Origin: Tistrella mobilis KA081020-065
Lineage (GTDB): Bacteria > Pseudomonadota > Alphaproteobacteria > Tistrellales > Tistrellaceae
DNA length: 64,000 nt
NCBI RefSeq assembly: GCF_000264455.2
Contig: NC_017956.1
Coordinates: 124,001-188,000 of the forward strand
Direction: 5' to 3'
The position numbers were made by a program, and so were the translations under genes. Positions within the stretch are counted from its first letter, which is position 1; the number at the start of each line of letters is the position of its first letter. Below the pieces are notes generated by a model. That model had not been told where the DNA came from, did no database searches, and saw only the letters and a list, made by a program, of their open reading frames with translations. This document shows, one piece after another, positions 17,570 through 27,059 of the stretch.

Positions 17570-18784
17570 ATGGCCCCCGATGCCGGGCGGGCCCCAGACG
17601 GGCCGGAGGATCCGCCGCCGGAGGGTCCCGGACAGAATGACCGGTGGGCGCCCGACGGCGTCACCCGCATCGCATGTCTGGCCGTGGACAAACCGATGCC
17701 GCTCGATTGCGGCCGCAGCCTGGGGCCGATCGAGATCGCCTACACCACCTTTGGCCGGCTGAACGCGGCGCGGTCGAACGCCATCCTGATCTGTCATGCC
17801 CTGACCGGTGATCAGCATGTGCTCGGCACCCATCCGGTGACCGGCAAGCCCGGCTGGTGGGAAAACCTGGTCGGCCCCGGCCGGGCGATCGATACCAACC
17901 GCTACTTCCTGATCTGCTCCAACATCCTGGGCGGCTGCATGGGGTCCACCGGCCCTGCCGGCATTGATCCCGCGACCGGCCGGATCTGGGGGACCGGTTT
18001 CCCGGTCGTGACCATTGCCGACATGGTGCGTGCCCAGGCCCTGTTGATCGACCATCTGGGCATCGAGCGGCTGTTCGCGGTGGTGGGTGGTTCCATGGGC
18101 GGCATGCAGGTGCTGCAATGGGCGGCATCCCTGCCCGACCGGCTGTTCGCGGCGGTGCCGATCGCCACGGCGGCCCGTCATTCTGCGCAGAACATCGCCT
18201 TCCACGAAGTGGGGCGCCAGGCGATCATGGCCGATCCCGACTGGCATCACGGGCGCTATGCCGAGCATGGCAGCCGGCCGGTCAAGGGGCTGGCGGTGGC
18301 GCGGATGACCGCACACATCACCTATCTGTCCGAAATGGCGCTGCACAACAAATTCGGCCGGCGGTTGCAGGATCGGGGTGCGCGTTCCTATGGTTTCGAT
18401 GCGGATTTTCAGGTCGAAAGCTATCTGCGCCATCAGGGCAGCACCTTCGTCGACCGGTTCGACGCGAACAGCTATCTCTACATCACCCGCGCGATGGACT
18501 ATTTCGATCTGGCGGCCGATCACGGCGGGGTGCTGGCCCATGCCTTTCGCGGCAGCCGGGTCCGGTTCTGCGTGATCTCGTTCTCGTCGGACTGGCTGTT
18601 TCCGACGGCGGAGAGCCGTGCCGTGGCGCGCGCCATCGCGGCGGTTGCCGGCAATGTCAGCTTCACCGAGATCGAGACCGATCGCGGCCATGATGCCTTC
18701 CTGCTCGACGAGCCGGTCTTCGCCCGCATCGTCAAAGGCTTCCTGGACGGCGTGGCGGGGCATGCGGGGATCGACCGGACATGA
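17570..18784 (+). CDS. metX: Homoserine O-acyltransferase MetX
   Basis: First committed step of methionine synthesis, acylating homoserine (acetyl-CoA is the usual donor; a succinyl donor cannot be excluded). The 404-residue alpha/beta hydrolase has its nucleophile in GGSMGGMQ (about 172-179), the acid in SFSSDWLFP and the histidine in [10 protein letters not shown] roughly 30-residue acidic/proline-rich N-terminal extension precedes the domain. It overlaps metW by ATGA, the standard metXW pair. GGGAGG ribosome site is present. Confidence 0.93.
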   Translation: MAPDAGRAPDGPEDPPPEGPGQNDRWAPDGVTRIACLAVDKPMPLDCGRSLGPIEIAYTTFGRLNAARSNAILICHALTGDQHVLGTHPVTGKPGWWENLVGPGRAIDTNRYFLICSNILGGCMGSTGPAGIDPATGRIWGTGFPVVTIADMVRAQALLIDHLGIERLFAVVGGSMGGMQVLQWAASLPDRLFAAVPIATAARHSAQNIAFHEVGRQAIMADPDWHHGRYAEHGSRPVKGLAVARMTAHITYLSEMALHNKFGRRLQDRGARSYGFDADFQVESYLRHQGSTFVDRFDANSYLYITRAMDYFDLAADHGGVLAHAFRGSRVRFCVISFSSDWLFPTAESRAVARAIAAVAGNVSFTEIETDRGHDAFLLDEPVFARIVKGFLDGVAGHAGIDRT

Positions 18785-19473
18785 CCGGATCCTTCTCCCC
18801 GCCGGCCGACGACCGGATCCGGCCGATGGGCCCGGGCGTCATCCGTGATGCGCACGGCTATCCGGCGCTGCGGCCCGATCTGGACCTGATCGCCGGCATG
18901 GTGGAGCCTCAGGCCCGGGTTCTCGACATCGGCTGCGGTGACGGGGTGTTGCTGCACTATCTGGACCGGGTGAAGGGCTGCGACGGCCGCGGCATCGAGA
19001 TCAGCCAGCAGGGTGTGCAGGAATCGGTCGCTCGTGGCCTGTCGGTGATCCAGGGCGATGCGGACCACGATCTCGACTTCTTCCCCGATGATGCCTTCGA
19101 CGTGGTCGTGCTGAGCCAGACCCTGCAGGCGACCCGGCGGCCGGACATGGTGATCCGCAATCTGGTGCGCATCGGCCGGCGGGCGATCGTCTCCTTCCCC
19201 AATTTCGGCCATTGGCGCTGCCGGACGCATCTTCTGATCCGCGGACGGATGCCGCGGACGCGCGGACTGCCCTATGCCTGGTACGACACGCCCAATATCC
19301 ATCTCTGTACGATCACCGATTTCGTCCGGTCCTGCGCCCATGCCGGGGTGCGGATCGAAATCTCGCTCGCGCTCGACAGTCGCGGCCGGGTGGTGCGCCG
19401 CAATGCGCCGGACGGCTATGCCAATCTGATCGGCGAGATCGGGATGTTCGTGCTGAGCCGCGACCGGGGGTGA
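18781..19473 (+). CDS. metW: Methionine biosynthesis protein MetW
   Basis: A 230-residue methyltransferase-fold protein with motif [10 protein letters not shown] (about 42-50), and the family-typical [16 protein letters not shown] and [11 protein letters not shown] stretches. MetW is co-encoded with MetX in many proteobacteria and is reported to activate it; its own enzymatic activity is uncertain. It starts within the metX stop (ATGA), so both are translated together. The convergent sensor-kinase gene ends 9 bases downstream. Confidence 0.93.
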   Translation: MTGSFSPPADDRIRPMGPGVIRDAHGYPALRPDLDLIAGMVEPQARVLDIGCGDGVLLHYLDRVKGCDGRGIEISQQGVQESVARGLSVIQGDADHDLDFFPDDAFDVVVLSQTLQATRRPDMVIRNLVRIGRRAIVSFPNFGHWRCRTHLLIRGRMPRTRGLPYAWYDTPNIHLCTITDFVRSCAHAGVRIEISLALDSRGRVVRRNAPDGYANLIGEIGMFVLSRDRG

Positions 19474-19482
19474 TGCCGGTGG

Positions 19483-20745
19483 TCAGGCGGCGGGCAGGGT
19501 GACGCGAACCGTGGTTCCGATACCTTCGGTGCTGTCGATGTCGAGCCGGCCACCCTGCAATTCCATCAGGCTGCGCGAGATGTAGAGGCCAAGCCCCGTG
19601 CCCTGGTGCTTGTGATCGCTTTCCACCCGCACGAAAGGCTGGCCCAGACCGGCCAGCCGGCCGGCCGGGATGCCGATGCCCTCGTCACTGACCTCCAGCC
19701 CGGCATGATCCTGATCGGGCCTGAAGATCCGCAGGGTGACCCGGCCGTCGGGTCGGTTGAACTTGAGGGCATTGCTGACGAGGTTGAGCGCGACCTGGGT
19801 CAGCGCCCGCCGGTCGCCGCGGGCGGTGACCGGCGTATCCGGTGCCCTGATCTCTACCGCTTTCGCATCCGCCCCGGCCATCGCAAGGGCGTCTGCGGCA
19901 ACCCCTGCCAGGTCCACCGGTTCCGCAGCCAGCGTCATGCGTCCGGCCTCGATCTTGGACAGATCGAGAAGATCGTCGATCAGGGTGAGCAGGTGCCGAC
20001 CGCTGGTGGCGATGATCCGGGTATAATCCTGATAGCGCGGAGAGCCGAGGGGGCCGTACATCTCGGCCGACATGATTTCGGCGAAACCGATGATCGCGTT
20101 CAACGGCGTGCGCAGTTCGTGGCTCATGCCGGCCAGGAAGGTGGTCTTGGTCGCGCTGGCGGCCTCGGCGCGCGCCTTGGCTTCGAAAACCGCATCGTCT
20201 GCCCGCCGCCGCCCGATCGCCACGGCGGCGAGTGCAGCCATATGTGCGGCCGTCCGCAGATGCTGGCGGGTGGGACCGCGGCGGTCGGAGAAGTAGATCG
20301 CGAATGTGCCGATCGTCCGTCTTTCCGGATCACGGATCGGCGTAGACCAGCAGGCTCTGAGTCCAGCAGTCTCGGCCAGATCGCGATAGTCCACCCAAAG
20401 CGGGCTCTCGCGGATATCCTCGACCACGACCTGTCTGCCGGTATAGGCGGCGGTGCCGCATGAGCCAGCCGAAGGTCCGATCTCCAGGCCGTCGATGGCG
20501 GCGTTATAGGCCTGCGGGAGGTGCGGAGCCGCGCCGTGACGCAGCTTCCTGTCATCGTCGAGGATGAGGACCGAACAGGCAGATCCCTCGATCAGCCGTT
20601 CCATCGCCGTGCAGATGATGGTCAGCACCCGTTCAAGCGGCCATCCCCGGGCAAGTGCGCGCAAGGCTGCCCGATCGGCCGCGGCGAGCGTGCGCCGCCA
20701 GGCAGTATCGGGTTTGACCGGAAGATCTGGAGAGTTGCGGGTCAT
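19483..20745 (-). CDS. Soluble GAF-domain sensor histidine kinase
   Basis: A 420-residue kinase without transmembrane helices. A GAF domain (about 35-180) includes GPSAGSCGTAAYTGR and CWSTPIRD. HisKA follows with GMSHELRTPLNAIIGF (phospho-acceptor His about 209), then HATPase_c with LNLVSNALKFN, DEGIGIP and GTGLGLYIS. It presumably senses a small cytoplasmic ligand. No response regulator is adjacent; the divergent neighbour is the TRAP operon. An open frame reaches 20880, but ATG 20745 is the first sensible start. Confidence 0.87.
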   Translation of the reverse strand: MTRNSPDLPVKPDTAWRRTLAAADRAALRALARGWPLERVLTIICTAMERLIEGSACSVLILDDDRKLRHGAAPHLPQAYNAAIDGLEIGPSAGSCGTAAYTGRQVVVEDIRESPLWVDYRDLAETAGLRACWSTPIRDPERRTIGTFAIYFSDRRGPTRQHLRTAAHMAALAAVAIGRRRADDAVFEAKARAEAASATKTTFLAGMSHELRTPLNAIIGFAEIMSAEMYGPLGSPRYQDYTRIIATSGRHLLTLIDDLLDLSKIEAGRMTLAAEPVDLAGVAADALAMAGADAKAVEIRAPDTPVTARGDRRALTQVALNLVSNALKFNRPDGRVTLRIFRPDQDHAGLEVSDEGIGIPAGRLAGLGQPFVRVESDHKHQGTGLGLYISRSLMELQGGRLDIDSTEGIGTTVRVTLPAA

Positions 20746-21133
20746 GGGGGCGGCCGATCTGTGGTCGGACGCTCGCAGGATCACCCAGCCTGCCCGTTGT
20801 GCGCAACAGCAAAGGCCCTGCGATCTTCTTGCCGGGCCTCGGAAAAAGGCTCGGCCTCCACGCATGCGCTCGTCCAACATGTGGATCCAGGGGAGACATG
20901 GCCTCGCCCGCAGGATAAAACAGAAGAGCGCGACGATATGCCCCTTGGGAAAATATGCCTCTCGGGGGCGTGCTCCTTGGGGAAGGAGCCCTGGTAGATG
21001 GGGATTGTCGTCGCCGCACCGGAACGAGCCGCGGCCAACGGCGGCCGGGGGACGGAGTTCCGGCGCTTTGCGCCTGAACCGGCCCCGCCGGACGATGAGA
21101 AGAACGAGGGACCTTAGAGGGAGGAACGTCCTG
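20746..21133. other. 388-bp divergent intergenic region upstream of dctPQM
   Basis: No gene is supported. The region holds a small hairpin GCTCCTT (20972-20978) / AAGGAGC (20983-20989) with a GGGG loop, and an AT-richer patch at about 20930-20970 where a promoter for the TRAP genes may lie. A strong ribosome site GGGAGGAA occurs at about 21119-21126. Confidence 0.4.
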
Positions 21134-22123
21134 ATGAAACCGACGATGCTCGGAACGGCTGCGGCCGCCCTGCTCGGGATGGTGATGTTCGGCGGTGCTG
21201 CGGTTGCGGCCGATCCTGTGACACTGAAACTGGGCTACAGCCTGCCGGCCACGTCGCATTACGGCGTCGGTGCCCAGGCTTTCGCGGATGCGCTGGCGGA
21301 AAAGACCGATGGCCGGTTCAAGGTGGAGATGTTCCCCTCGAACGCGCTGGGCGGTGAGCGCGAGATGATCGAGGGCGCTCAGTTCGGGACCATCGACCTG
21401 GTGGTGACCTCGACCGGCCCCGTGGGCAATTTCGTGCCCGAGACCCTGGTCTTCGACATCCCCTTCCTGTTCCGTGACTACGCCCATGCCCGCGGCGTGC
21501 TCGACGGCGAGATCGGTCAGGAAGTGCTGGACAAGTTCCCCGAGCGGGGCCTGATCGCGCTGGCCTGGGCGGAGAACGGCTTCCGCCATCTGACCAACAG
21601 CAAGCAGGCGGTGACCGAGCCCGAGGACGTCAAAGGCCTGAAGATCCGCACCATGCAGAACGACGTGCATATGCGGGCCTTCACCACGCTCGGCGCCCTG
21701 CCGACGCCGATGGCCTTCCCCGAGGTGTTCACAGCCCTCCAGCAGCACACCATCGACGGCCAGGAAAACCCGATCCCGGTGATCGTGTCGGGCAATTTCG
21801 CCCAGGTGCAGAAGTACCTGTCGCTCACCGGTCATGTCTATTCGCCGGCCCTGTTCATCATGGCGCCGTCGCGCTGGGAGGAGCTGTCGGACGAGGATAA
21901 GGCGGCCTTCAAGGCAGCGGCCAAGATCGGTGCCAATGCCATGCGCAAGCAGGTGGAAACCTTCGAAGCCGACGGCATCGCCAAGCTCGAAGCCGCCGGC
22001 ATGACGGTGGTCGAGCATCCCGACAAGGCGCGTTTCCTGGAAGAGCTGAAGCCGGCCTATGCCGAATACGAGAAGCGGTTCGATCCGGAGCTGATCAAGC
22101 GCATCCGCGACTGGAAGCAGTGA
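21134..22123 (+). CDS. dctP: TRAP transporter substrate-binding protein DctP
   Basis: Periplasmic receptor of a tripartite ATP-independent transporter for organic acids. The signal peptide (about 1-26, cleavage near AVAAD) is followed by a DctP fold. GLKIRTMQND (about 173-182) contains the conserved arginine that binds the substrate carboxylate. AFPEVFTALQQHTIDGQENP is also diagnostic. Length 329 residues. A very strong ribosome site precedes ATG 21134. dctQ and dctM follow after a hairpin. The substrate (C4-dicarboxylate or other acid) cannot be told from sequence alone. Confidence 0.93.
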   Translation: MKPTMLGTAAAALLGMVMFGGAAVAADPVTLKLGYSLPATSHYGVGAQAFADALAEKTDGRFKVEMFPSNALGGEREMIEGAQFGTIDLVVTSTGPVGNFVPETLVFDIPFLFRDYAHARGVLDGEIGQEVLDKFPERGLIALAWAENGFRHLTNSKQAVTEPEDVKGLKIRTMQNDVHMRAFTTLGALPTPMAFPEVFTALQQHTIDGQENPIPVIVSGNFAQVQKYLSLTGHVYSPALFIMAPSRWEELSDEDKAAFKAAAKIGANAMRKQVETFEADGIAKLEAAGMTVVEHPDKARFLEELKPAYAEYEKRFDPELIKRIRDWKQ

Positions 22124-22153
22124 TCCTCTCCCGCCGGACCTGACCCGTGGCGG

Positions 22154-22193
22154 CCCGGTCCGCCGCCCCTCGTATCCCGGGGCGGCGACCGGG
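22154..22193 (+). terminator. Intercistronic hairpin between dctP and dctQ
   Basis: CCCGGT (22154-22159) pairs with ACCGGG (22188-22193). After a one-base bulge, CGCCGCCCC (22161-22169) pairs with GGGGCGGCG (22179-22187). The 15-bp stem without a long T tract probably stabilises or partly terminates the dctP message, raising receptor over permease. Confidence 0.6.
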
Positions 22194-22222
22194 TCGTTCA
22201 CGCCTCCGATCGGTGGGGCCAC

Positions 22223-22735
22223 ATGATCATTCGTCTGATTCTCGCCGCAGACCGGGTGTTGACCGGTCTTGCGGTTCTCACCGCCATGATCGCACTCGCC
22301 CTGGCGGTTCTCCTGGGGTTCTGGCAGGTGGTGGCGCGTTTCGTGCTGGCCCAGCCCAGCCCCTGGACCGAAGTCGCCATCCAGCTGCTCATCGCCTGGA
22401 TGGTGTTTCTCGGCGCCGCCGGTGCCTTCCGGACCGGCGCCGCTGTGTCGGTGGATCTGGCGCGCCGAGCGCTCAAGGGTCGTGCCCGGCTTGTGCTGGA
22501 TGTCGTCATCGCGGCCGCATCGACCGGTTTCCTGGTACTCGTCGTCTGGCAGGGCTGGATCGTGGTCCGCAGAGTCCGGTTCCAGAATCTGGCGGGTCTC
22601 GACATCCCGGTCAGCTATGCCTATGCCGCTCTGCCGGTCGGGGCGGCCTTCTGCATGATTGCGGTGCTGGCGCGGCTGCTCGATCCCGAAAGCCGGCGCG
22701 AGGAAACCGATCCCTCGCTCGAAACGCAGGTCTGA
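22223..22735 (+). CDS. dctQ: TRAP transporter small permease DctQ
   Basis: A 170-residue four-helix membrane protein (hydrophobic segments about 13-36, 48-67, 88-110, 127-150) of the DctQ family. The PSPWTEVAIQLLIAWMVFLGAA stretch is the family hallmark. It binds DctM and DctP to form the sodium-driven symporter. It lies 4 bases before dctM. Confidence 0.9.
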   Translation: MIIRLILAADRVLTGLAVLTAMIALALAVLLGFWQVVARFVLAQPSPWTEVAIQLLIAWMVFLGAAGAFRTGAAVSVDLARRALKGRARLVLDVVIAAASTGFLVLVVWQGWIVVRRVRFQNLAGLDIPVSYAYAALPVGAAFCMIAVLARLLDPESRREETDPSLETQV

Positions 22736-22739
22736 CGCC

Positions 22740-24017
22740 ATGACCGCGGGTATGCTCATCGCCATGCTGGTGCTGCTCGGGCTCTCCGTCCCGGTCGGCA
22801 TCTCCGTCGGTCTGGCCGCCGCCGTCGGCGTCTATGCCTTCACCAAACTGCCACTGCTGATCGTGGTGCAGCAGCTGTTCATTGCCGTCGACAAGTTCCC
22901 GCTCGTCGCCGTGCCCTTCTTCATCCTGGCCGGCAACGTCATGGAGCGGGCGGGGATTTCTCAGCGTCTGGTGGACTTCGCCAAGGCGCTGGTCGGCGGC
23001 CTGCGCGGCGGCCTCGCCGTCACCTGCGTCCTGACCTGCATGATCTTCGCCGCGATCTCGGGCTCGTCGGTCGCCACCACCTTCGCCATCGGTGCGATCC
23101 TGATCCCCGCGCTTGCCCGCCATGGCTATCCCAGGCCGCACGCCGCCTCGCTGCAGGCGGTCTCGGCCGAGCTGGGGGTGATCGTGCCGCCCTCGATTCC
23201 GCTGATCCTCTATGGTGTGTCGGCGGAGGTATCGATCGGCGAGCTGTTCATCGCCGGGTTCGGCCCCGGGCTTCTGATTGCCTCGGCACTTGCGGCGACC
23301 GTGCTGATCTGGTGCCGGATCAAGGGCTGGGGCGCGCGCGACGGCGAAGACCGGCTGCCGCTCTTCACCGCCGGCCGGCGAGCCTTTGCCTCGCTGATGC
23401 TACCGGTGGTGGTTTTGGGCGGCATCTATGGCGGTGTCTTCACGCCGACGGAAGCCTCGGTCATCGCCGTAGTGGCGGCGCTGGTGATCGGTTTCGTTTT
23501 TCACCGCGAACTGAAGCTTCGTGATCTGCCGGTGATTTTCCGCAAGTCGGTGATCTCGTCATCGGTGATCATGTTCATCATCGCGGCGGCGGGGCTGTTC
23601 TCGTATCTGATCACGCAGGCAGGCGTGCCGGCGGCTCTGGGGCGGTATCTGGCCGACACCTTCTCGGGCCCCTGGGCCTTCCTGATCGCGGTCAATGTGG
23701 TGCTGTTCGTGGTCGGCATGTTCATCGAGACCTCCGCCTCGATCATCGTGCTCGCACCGATCCTGGCGCCGGTCGCGATCGCCTTCGGCATCGATCCGGT
23801 GCATTTCGGTATCATCATGGTGGTCAATCTGGCGATGGGCATGTTCACCCCGCCCTTTGGCGTGAACCTGTTCGCAGCCAGCGCCGTGGCCCGGGTGCCG
23901 TTGAACCGGATGGTGCCCTATCTGCTGCCCTTCATCGGGGTGGTGATGCTGTGTCAGGCGGTCATCACCTACTGGTCGCCGCTGGCGCTCACCCTTCGCG
24001 ATCTCGTCTATCGCTGA
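22740..24017 (+). CDS. dctM: TRAP transporter large permease DctM
   Basis: Twelve-or-so-helix permease, 425 residues, the normal length. FFILAGNVMERAG, AAISGSSVATTFAIG and PPSIPLILYGV are typical DctM motifs, and the C-terminal PPFGVNLFAASAVA repeats the pattern of the inverted second half. An open frame starts inside dctQ, but ATG 22740, 4 bases after the dctQ stop, is the natural start. Its 3' end overlaps the convergent methyltransferase gene by 29 bases. Confidence 0.94.
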   Translation: MTAGMLIAMLVLLGLSVPVGISVGLAAAVGVYAFTKLPLLIVVQQLFIAVDKFPLVAVPFFILAGNVMERAGISQRLVDFAKALVGGLRGGLAVTCVLTCMIFAAISGSSVATTFAIGAILIPALARHGYPRPHAASLQAVSAELGVIVPPSIPLILYGVSAEVSIGELFIAGFGPGLLIASALAATVLIWCRIKGWGARDGEDRLPLFTAGRRAFASLMLPVVVLGGIYGGVFTPTEASVIAVVAALVIGFVFHRELKLRDLPVIFRKSVISSSVIMFIIAAAGLFSYLITQAGVPAALGRYLADTFSGPWAFLIAVNVVLFVVGMFIETSASIIVLAPILAPVAIAFGIDPVHFGIIMVVNLAMGMFTPPFGVNLFAASAVARVPLNRMVPYLLPFIGVVMLCQAVITYWSPLALTLRDLVYR

Positions 24018-24765
24018 GCGTGGCCGTGCGCGCCGGGGCCCAGGCCCCGCGCGCACGGCTGCGGACCGCCAGCCGGGCCGGCGCCCGACGCCCCCCGGGC
24101 GGGGTGGCGGCATAGACCTGCTTTTGTGCCTCGATAACCACGACACCGCCCACCGCCGGCAGCCAGCGCCGGCCGAAATGCTCGATCGGTCCCGCCAGCC
24201 GCAGGAACAGTCCGCGCTCGGCAGGCGGGGCGAACAGGGCGGTCTCGGGGGCGCCGGTCACGAACATGGCATTGCGCAGCAGCCGGGTCAGCTGTCCGGT
24301 GCTGAAGGGGTGGCCGTGGCCGAAGGGGGTGCGGTCGACCCGCGCCCAGATACCGCGCCGGTTCGGCACCACCACCACCAGCCGGCCCGAGGGGCGCAGC
24401 ACCCGCCAGCATTCCCGCAGCAGGGTCTGGGCGGCGGGCGCGAACTCCAGCGCATGGACCATCAGCAGCCGGTCGATGCTCTGGTCGGGATAGGGCAGCT
24501 CTGCCTCTTCGACCAGCGTCACCAGATTGGGCCCCTCATGGGGCCAGACATGGCCGCCCTGAGGGGCGGGCATGGCGGCGATCACCCGGCCGGCCTCGCC
24601 CAGAAAGGGGCGCAGGAACGGCGTGGCGTAGCCGAGGCCCAGCAGGGTTTCGGCCGGTCCGATTCGCGGCCAGATCCGGCGGACCTCGCGACGGAGCAGG
24701 CGCTGGGCGATCCGGCCGCCACGCGACTGGTAGAAGTTCCTGAGATCGATGATGTCGTGCCACAT
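23989..24765 (-). CDS. Class I SAM-dependent methyltransferase
   Basis: A 258-residue Methyltransf_11-like protein. The SAM-binding core is partly degenerate (LLGLGYATPF at about 41-50 replaces a classical glycine loop). DRLLMVHALEFAP and LRECWRVLRPSGRLVVVVPNRRG are clear. This family is regularly encoded divergently from gloB in alphaproteobacteria; the substrate is unknown. The C-terminal 40 residues are arginine-rich and overlap the 3' end of dctM. ATG 24765 begins the conserved MWHDIIDLRNFY. Confidence 0.85.
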   Translation of the reverse strand: MWHDIIDLRNFYQSRGGRIAQRLLRREVRRIWPRIGPAETLLGLGYATPFLRPFLGEAGRVIAAMPAPQGGHVWPHEGPNLVTLVEEAELPYPDQSIDRLLMVHALEFAPAAQTLLRECWRVLRPSGRLVVVVPNRRGIWARVDRTPFGHGHPFSTGQLTRLLRNAMFVTGAPETALFAPPAERGLFLRLAGPIEHFGRRWLPAVGGVVVIEAQKQVYAATPPGGRRAPARLAVRSRARGAWAPARTATLSDRRDREG

Positions 24766-24964
24766 GGTGGCGCGATCCTCCGGCGGCGGGTTCGGACGGC
24801 GTGCCCTGGCGGCATGTCCGGCAGCAGCCCCCAAGATGGGGCCGCGAAGAGCCCCCGGCAAGGCGCCGCACCGCCGCACGGCGGCTGACCGGACGTGTTA
24901 TGATGATGGAAAATGGCCGGCATGAAGCCGGGCCACCCCTTCCGGAACCTCAAGGACGAGCCAG

Positions 24965-25744
24965 ATGATCCGCATCGATGTCGAACGCATTCCCTGCCTC
25001 TCGGACAATTATGTCTGGATGATCAAGGTCGACGACGACGATCAGCCCACCGCGACCGCGATCGTCGATCCGGCCGAGGTCGGGCCGGTGGTGGCGGCGC
25101 TGGAGCGTGCCGGGCGGCAGCCGACCCATATCCTGAACACCCATCACCATGGTGATCATGTCGGTGGCAATCTGGAGCTGAAAGCGCGCTATGGGCTGAC
25201 CATCGTCGGACCTGCGGCAGATCGGGCACGCATCCCCGGCATCGATCTCGCGCTCGCCCAGGATGATGCCTATGATCTGGGGGGCGCTGTGGCACGGGTT
25301 CTGGACGTGCCCGGCCATACATCGGGCCATATCGCGTGGTATTTCGAGCGACACGGCGCGCTGTTCTGTGGCGACACCCTGTTTGCGCTGGGCTGCGGCC
25401 GGGTGTTCGAGGGCACGATGCCCCAGATGTGGCAGTCGCTGCTGAAGCTGCGCGATCTGCCGGACGACACCACCGTCTACTGCGCCCATGAATACACCCT
25501 GTCCAATGCCCGGTTCGCGCGCGGCATCGATCCGTCCAATCCCGCTTTGGCGGTTCGGGCGGAGGCGGTGGCACGGGCACGGGAAGAGGGGCGGGCCACC
25601 GTGCCGTCGCGTCTTGGCGACGAAAAGGAGACCAACCCTTTCCTGCGGGCCGACGATCCGGTTCTTGCGGCGGCGATGGGGCTTGCCGGTCGACCGGCCG
25701 AGGATGTCTTCGCGGCGATCCGCAGTGCCAAGGATCGGGCTTGA
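24965..25744 (+). CDS. gloB: Hydroxyacylglutathione hydrolase (glyoxalase II)
   Basis: Second enzyme of the glyoxalase system, hydrolysing S-D-lactoylglutathione. The 259 residues contain the binuclear metal motif THHHGDHVGG (about 57-66), the bridging aspartate in FCGDTLFALGCGR and the histidine in CAHEYT. Divergent from the methyltransferase gene and followed by a glutathione transferase gene, making a small glutathione detoxification group. Confidence 0.94.
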   Translation: MIRIDVERIPCLSDNYVWMIKVDDDDQPTATAIVDPAEVGPVVAALERAGRQPTHILNTHHHGDHVGGNLELKARYGLTIVGPAADRARIPGIDLALAQDDAYDLGGAVARVLDVPGHTSGHIAWYFERHGALFCGDTLFALGCGRVFEGTMPQMWQSLLKLRDLPDDTTVYCAHEYTLSNARFARGIDPSNPALAVRAEAVARAREEGRATVPSRLGDEKETNPFLRADDPVLAAAMGLAGRPAEDVFAAIRSAKDRA

Positions 25745-25897
25745 GCGGCGCCTGCGCCCGGGGGCTGCGGCCGATCGGTGGTTCCACCTGATCGGGATCT
25801 GCTCTACCGTTCTCGACCGGGAGAAACGCCAGGATTTCCTGCCCGACATTCCGCGTCGGGCCGGGAAGATGTGGCCGATCAGAGAGACCTGCGGTCC

Positions 25898-26503
25898 ATG
25901 AAGCTGTACTACACGAACACCTCGCCCTTTGCGCGTATCGTGCGCCTTGCGATTCTCGAACTCGGCATCGCGGATCGGCTGGAGATGGCGATCGCAGACC
26001 CCTGGACCGAAGAGTCGGGGCTCTACCGGGTGAACCCTCTCGAGAAGGTGCCCGCGCTCGAGTTGGATGACGGTCGGGTTCTGGTCGACAGCCTGACGAT
26101 CGCCGAATATCTGGACCGTAGTTTCGGCGAGAACCGGCTGCTGCCGCTCGATCCCGCGGGCTGGGTGAGCGAACGCCGTCTGGCGGCGCTTGCTCATGGC
26201 GTCATCGAGGCCGGCGTCGCCCGGCTGATCGAGCGGTTGCGCCGGCCGGAGCCCTATCGTTGGGCGGGTTGGGACGCGCGGCAGAAGGCGAAGATCGTGC
26301 GTACGCTCGACCTGCTGGAGGGCGAGGTGGCGGGCTTTGCCGGAACGGAGCCCGGGCTCGGCCGGATCGCGCTTGCCGCGGCACTCGGTTACATGGACTT
26401 CCGCTTTGCAGATGATGCCTGGCGTGAGGGGCGGCCGAAGCTGGCGGCATGGTATGCGGCAGTGGCCGATCGCCCTGCCATGCAGCAGACCATGCCGGGG
26501 TGA
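25898..26503 (+). CDS. Glutathione S-transferase family protein
   Basis: A 201-residue protein with an N-terminal thioredoxin-like domain: YYTNTSPFARIVRLAI (about 4-19), VNPLEKVPALELDDG with the cis-proline, and DSLTIAEYLD for glutathione binding. An all-helical C-terminal domain follows. Serine in TSPFAR is the likely glutathione-activating residue. The frame opens at 25778, but ATG 25898 gives the conserved start. Physiological substrate unknown. Confidence 0.9.
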   Translation: MKLYYTNTSPFARIVRLAILELGIADRLEMAIADPWTEESGLYRVNPLEKVPALELDDGRVLVDSLTIAEYLDRSFGENRLLPLDPAGWVSERRLAALAHGVIEAGVARLIERLRRPEPYRWAGWDARQKAKIVRTLDLLEGEVAGFAGTEPGLGRIALAAALGYMDFRFADDAWREGRPKLAAWYAAVADRPAMQQTMPG

Positions 26504-26543
26504 CGGCAGGGCGCCCACGCATCTGGTCCAGACTTACTCCGGC

Positions 26544-26954
26544 CTACTCCGGCCGGTCGGCAAGCCATGCTTCGAGGGCATCGCGGTCTCCGGCCGGCAC
26601 CAGCAGCCAGCCTGCCTCGGCATCGACCTGGGTCAGGGTCGGCGCGAAATAACGCTTGAGGCCTGCATGATGACAAGCGGCCTGAAAAGCCGCCGCCTGA
26701 TCTGCCGGTAACCCTGCCTGCCCAGCTTCCATGGCCGCTTCGCGCGCCTGTTCGTACCAGAGCTGCATCTGCTCAAGCAGGAGGAGCAGCTCGTCAATGA
26801 CCGCTTCCAGCAGAGCGTCGTTGCCTCGGGCATTCGTGTGTTCGATGACGTCGAGCTGCCGCTCGAGGTCGGCAAAGGTGTCGCTCAGATACGCATGGAA
26901 CCGGGGCGAGGCATCAAGAAGTGCCAGGAAGGAGAAGGGGGCGAACGGGGGCAT
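26544..26954 (-). CDS. Uncharacterised helical protein
   Basis: A 136-residue soluble protein I do not recognise. It has no signal peptide or transmembrane helix. Residues about 25-75 are strongly amphipathic and leucine/glutamate-rich (ELLLLLEQMQLWYEQ), compatible with a helical bundle. The C-terminal part is acidic and contains AGWLLVPAGDRDALEAWL. Codon use resembles its neighbours, and the open frame fills the space between the GST gene (convergent) and the SIMPL gene upstream on the same strand, so it is probably real. Confidence 0.6.
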   Translation of the reverse strand: MPPFAPFSFLALLDASPRFHAYLSDTFADLERQLDVIEHTNARGNDALLEAVIDELLLLLEQMQLWYEQAREAAMEAGQAGLPADQAAAFQAACHHAGLKRYFAPTLTQVDAEAGWLLVPAGDRDALEAWLADRPE

Positions 26955-27015
26955 TTGTGGCTCGGGGGCTGGTTGCCGACCTCGTCACTTTGCCGGGTTC
27001 GTGAGCGTGGTGCAG

Positions 27016-27053
27016 CCCCGGTGTTGCGGCCGCATGTGGCCGCAACACCGGGG
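27016..27053. terminator. Perfect 16-bp hairpin between SIMPL gene and unknown gene
   Basis: CCCCGGTGTTGCGGCC (27016-27031) is fully complementary to 27038-27053 with a 6-base loop. It begins 7 bases beyond the stop of the minus-strand SIMPL gene and likely ends that transcript, although no T tract follows. Confidence 0.6.
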
Positions 27054-27059
27054 CGCATC

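Noticed and set aside
20633-22801. 722-codon minus-strand frame across the TRAP genes
   Set aside because: Antisense to dctP and dctQ; His/Gln/Arg/Gly-rich shadow composition with no recognisable domain.
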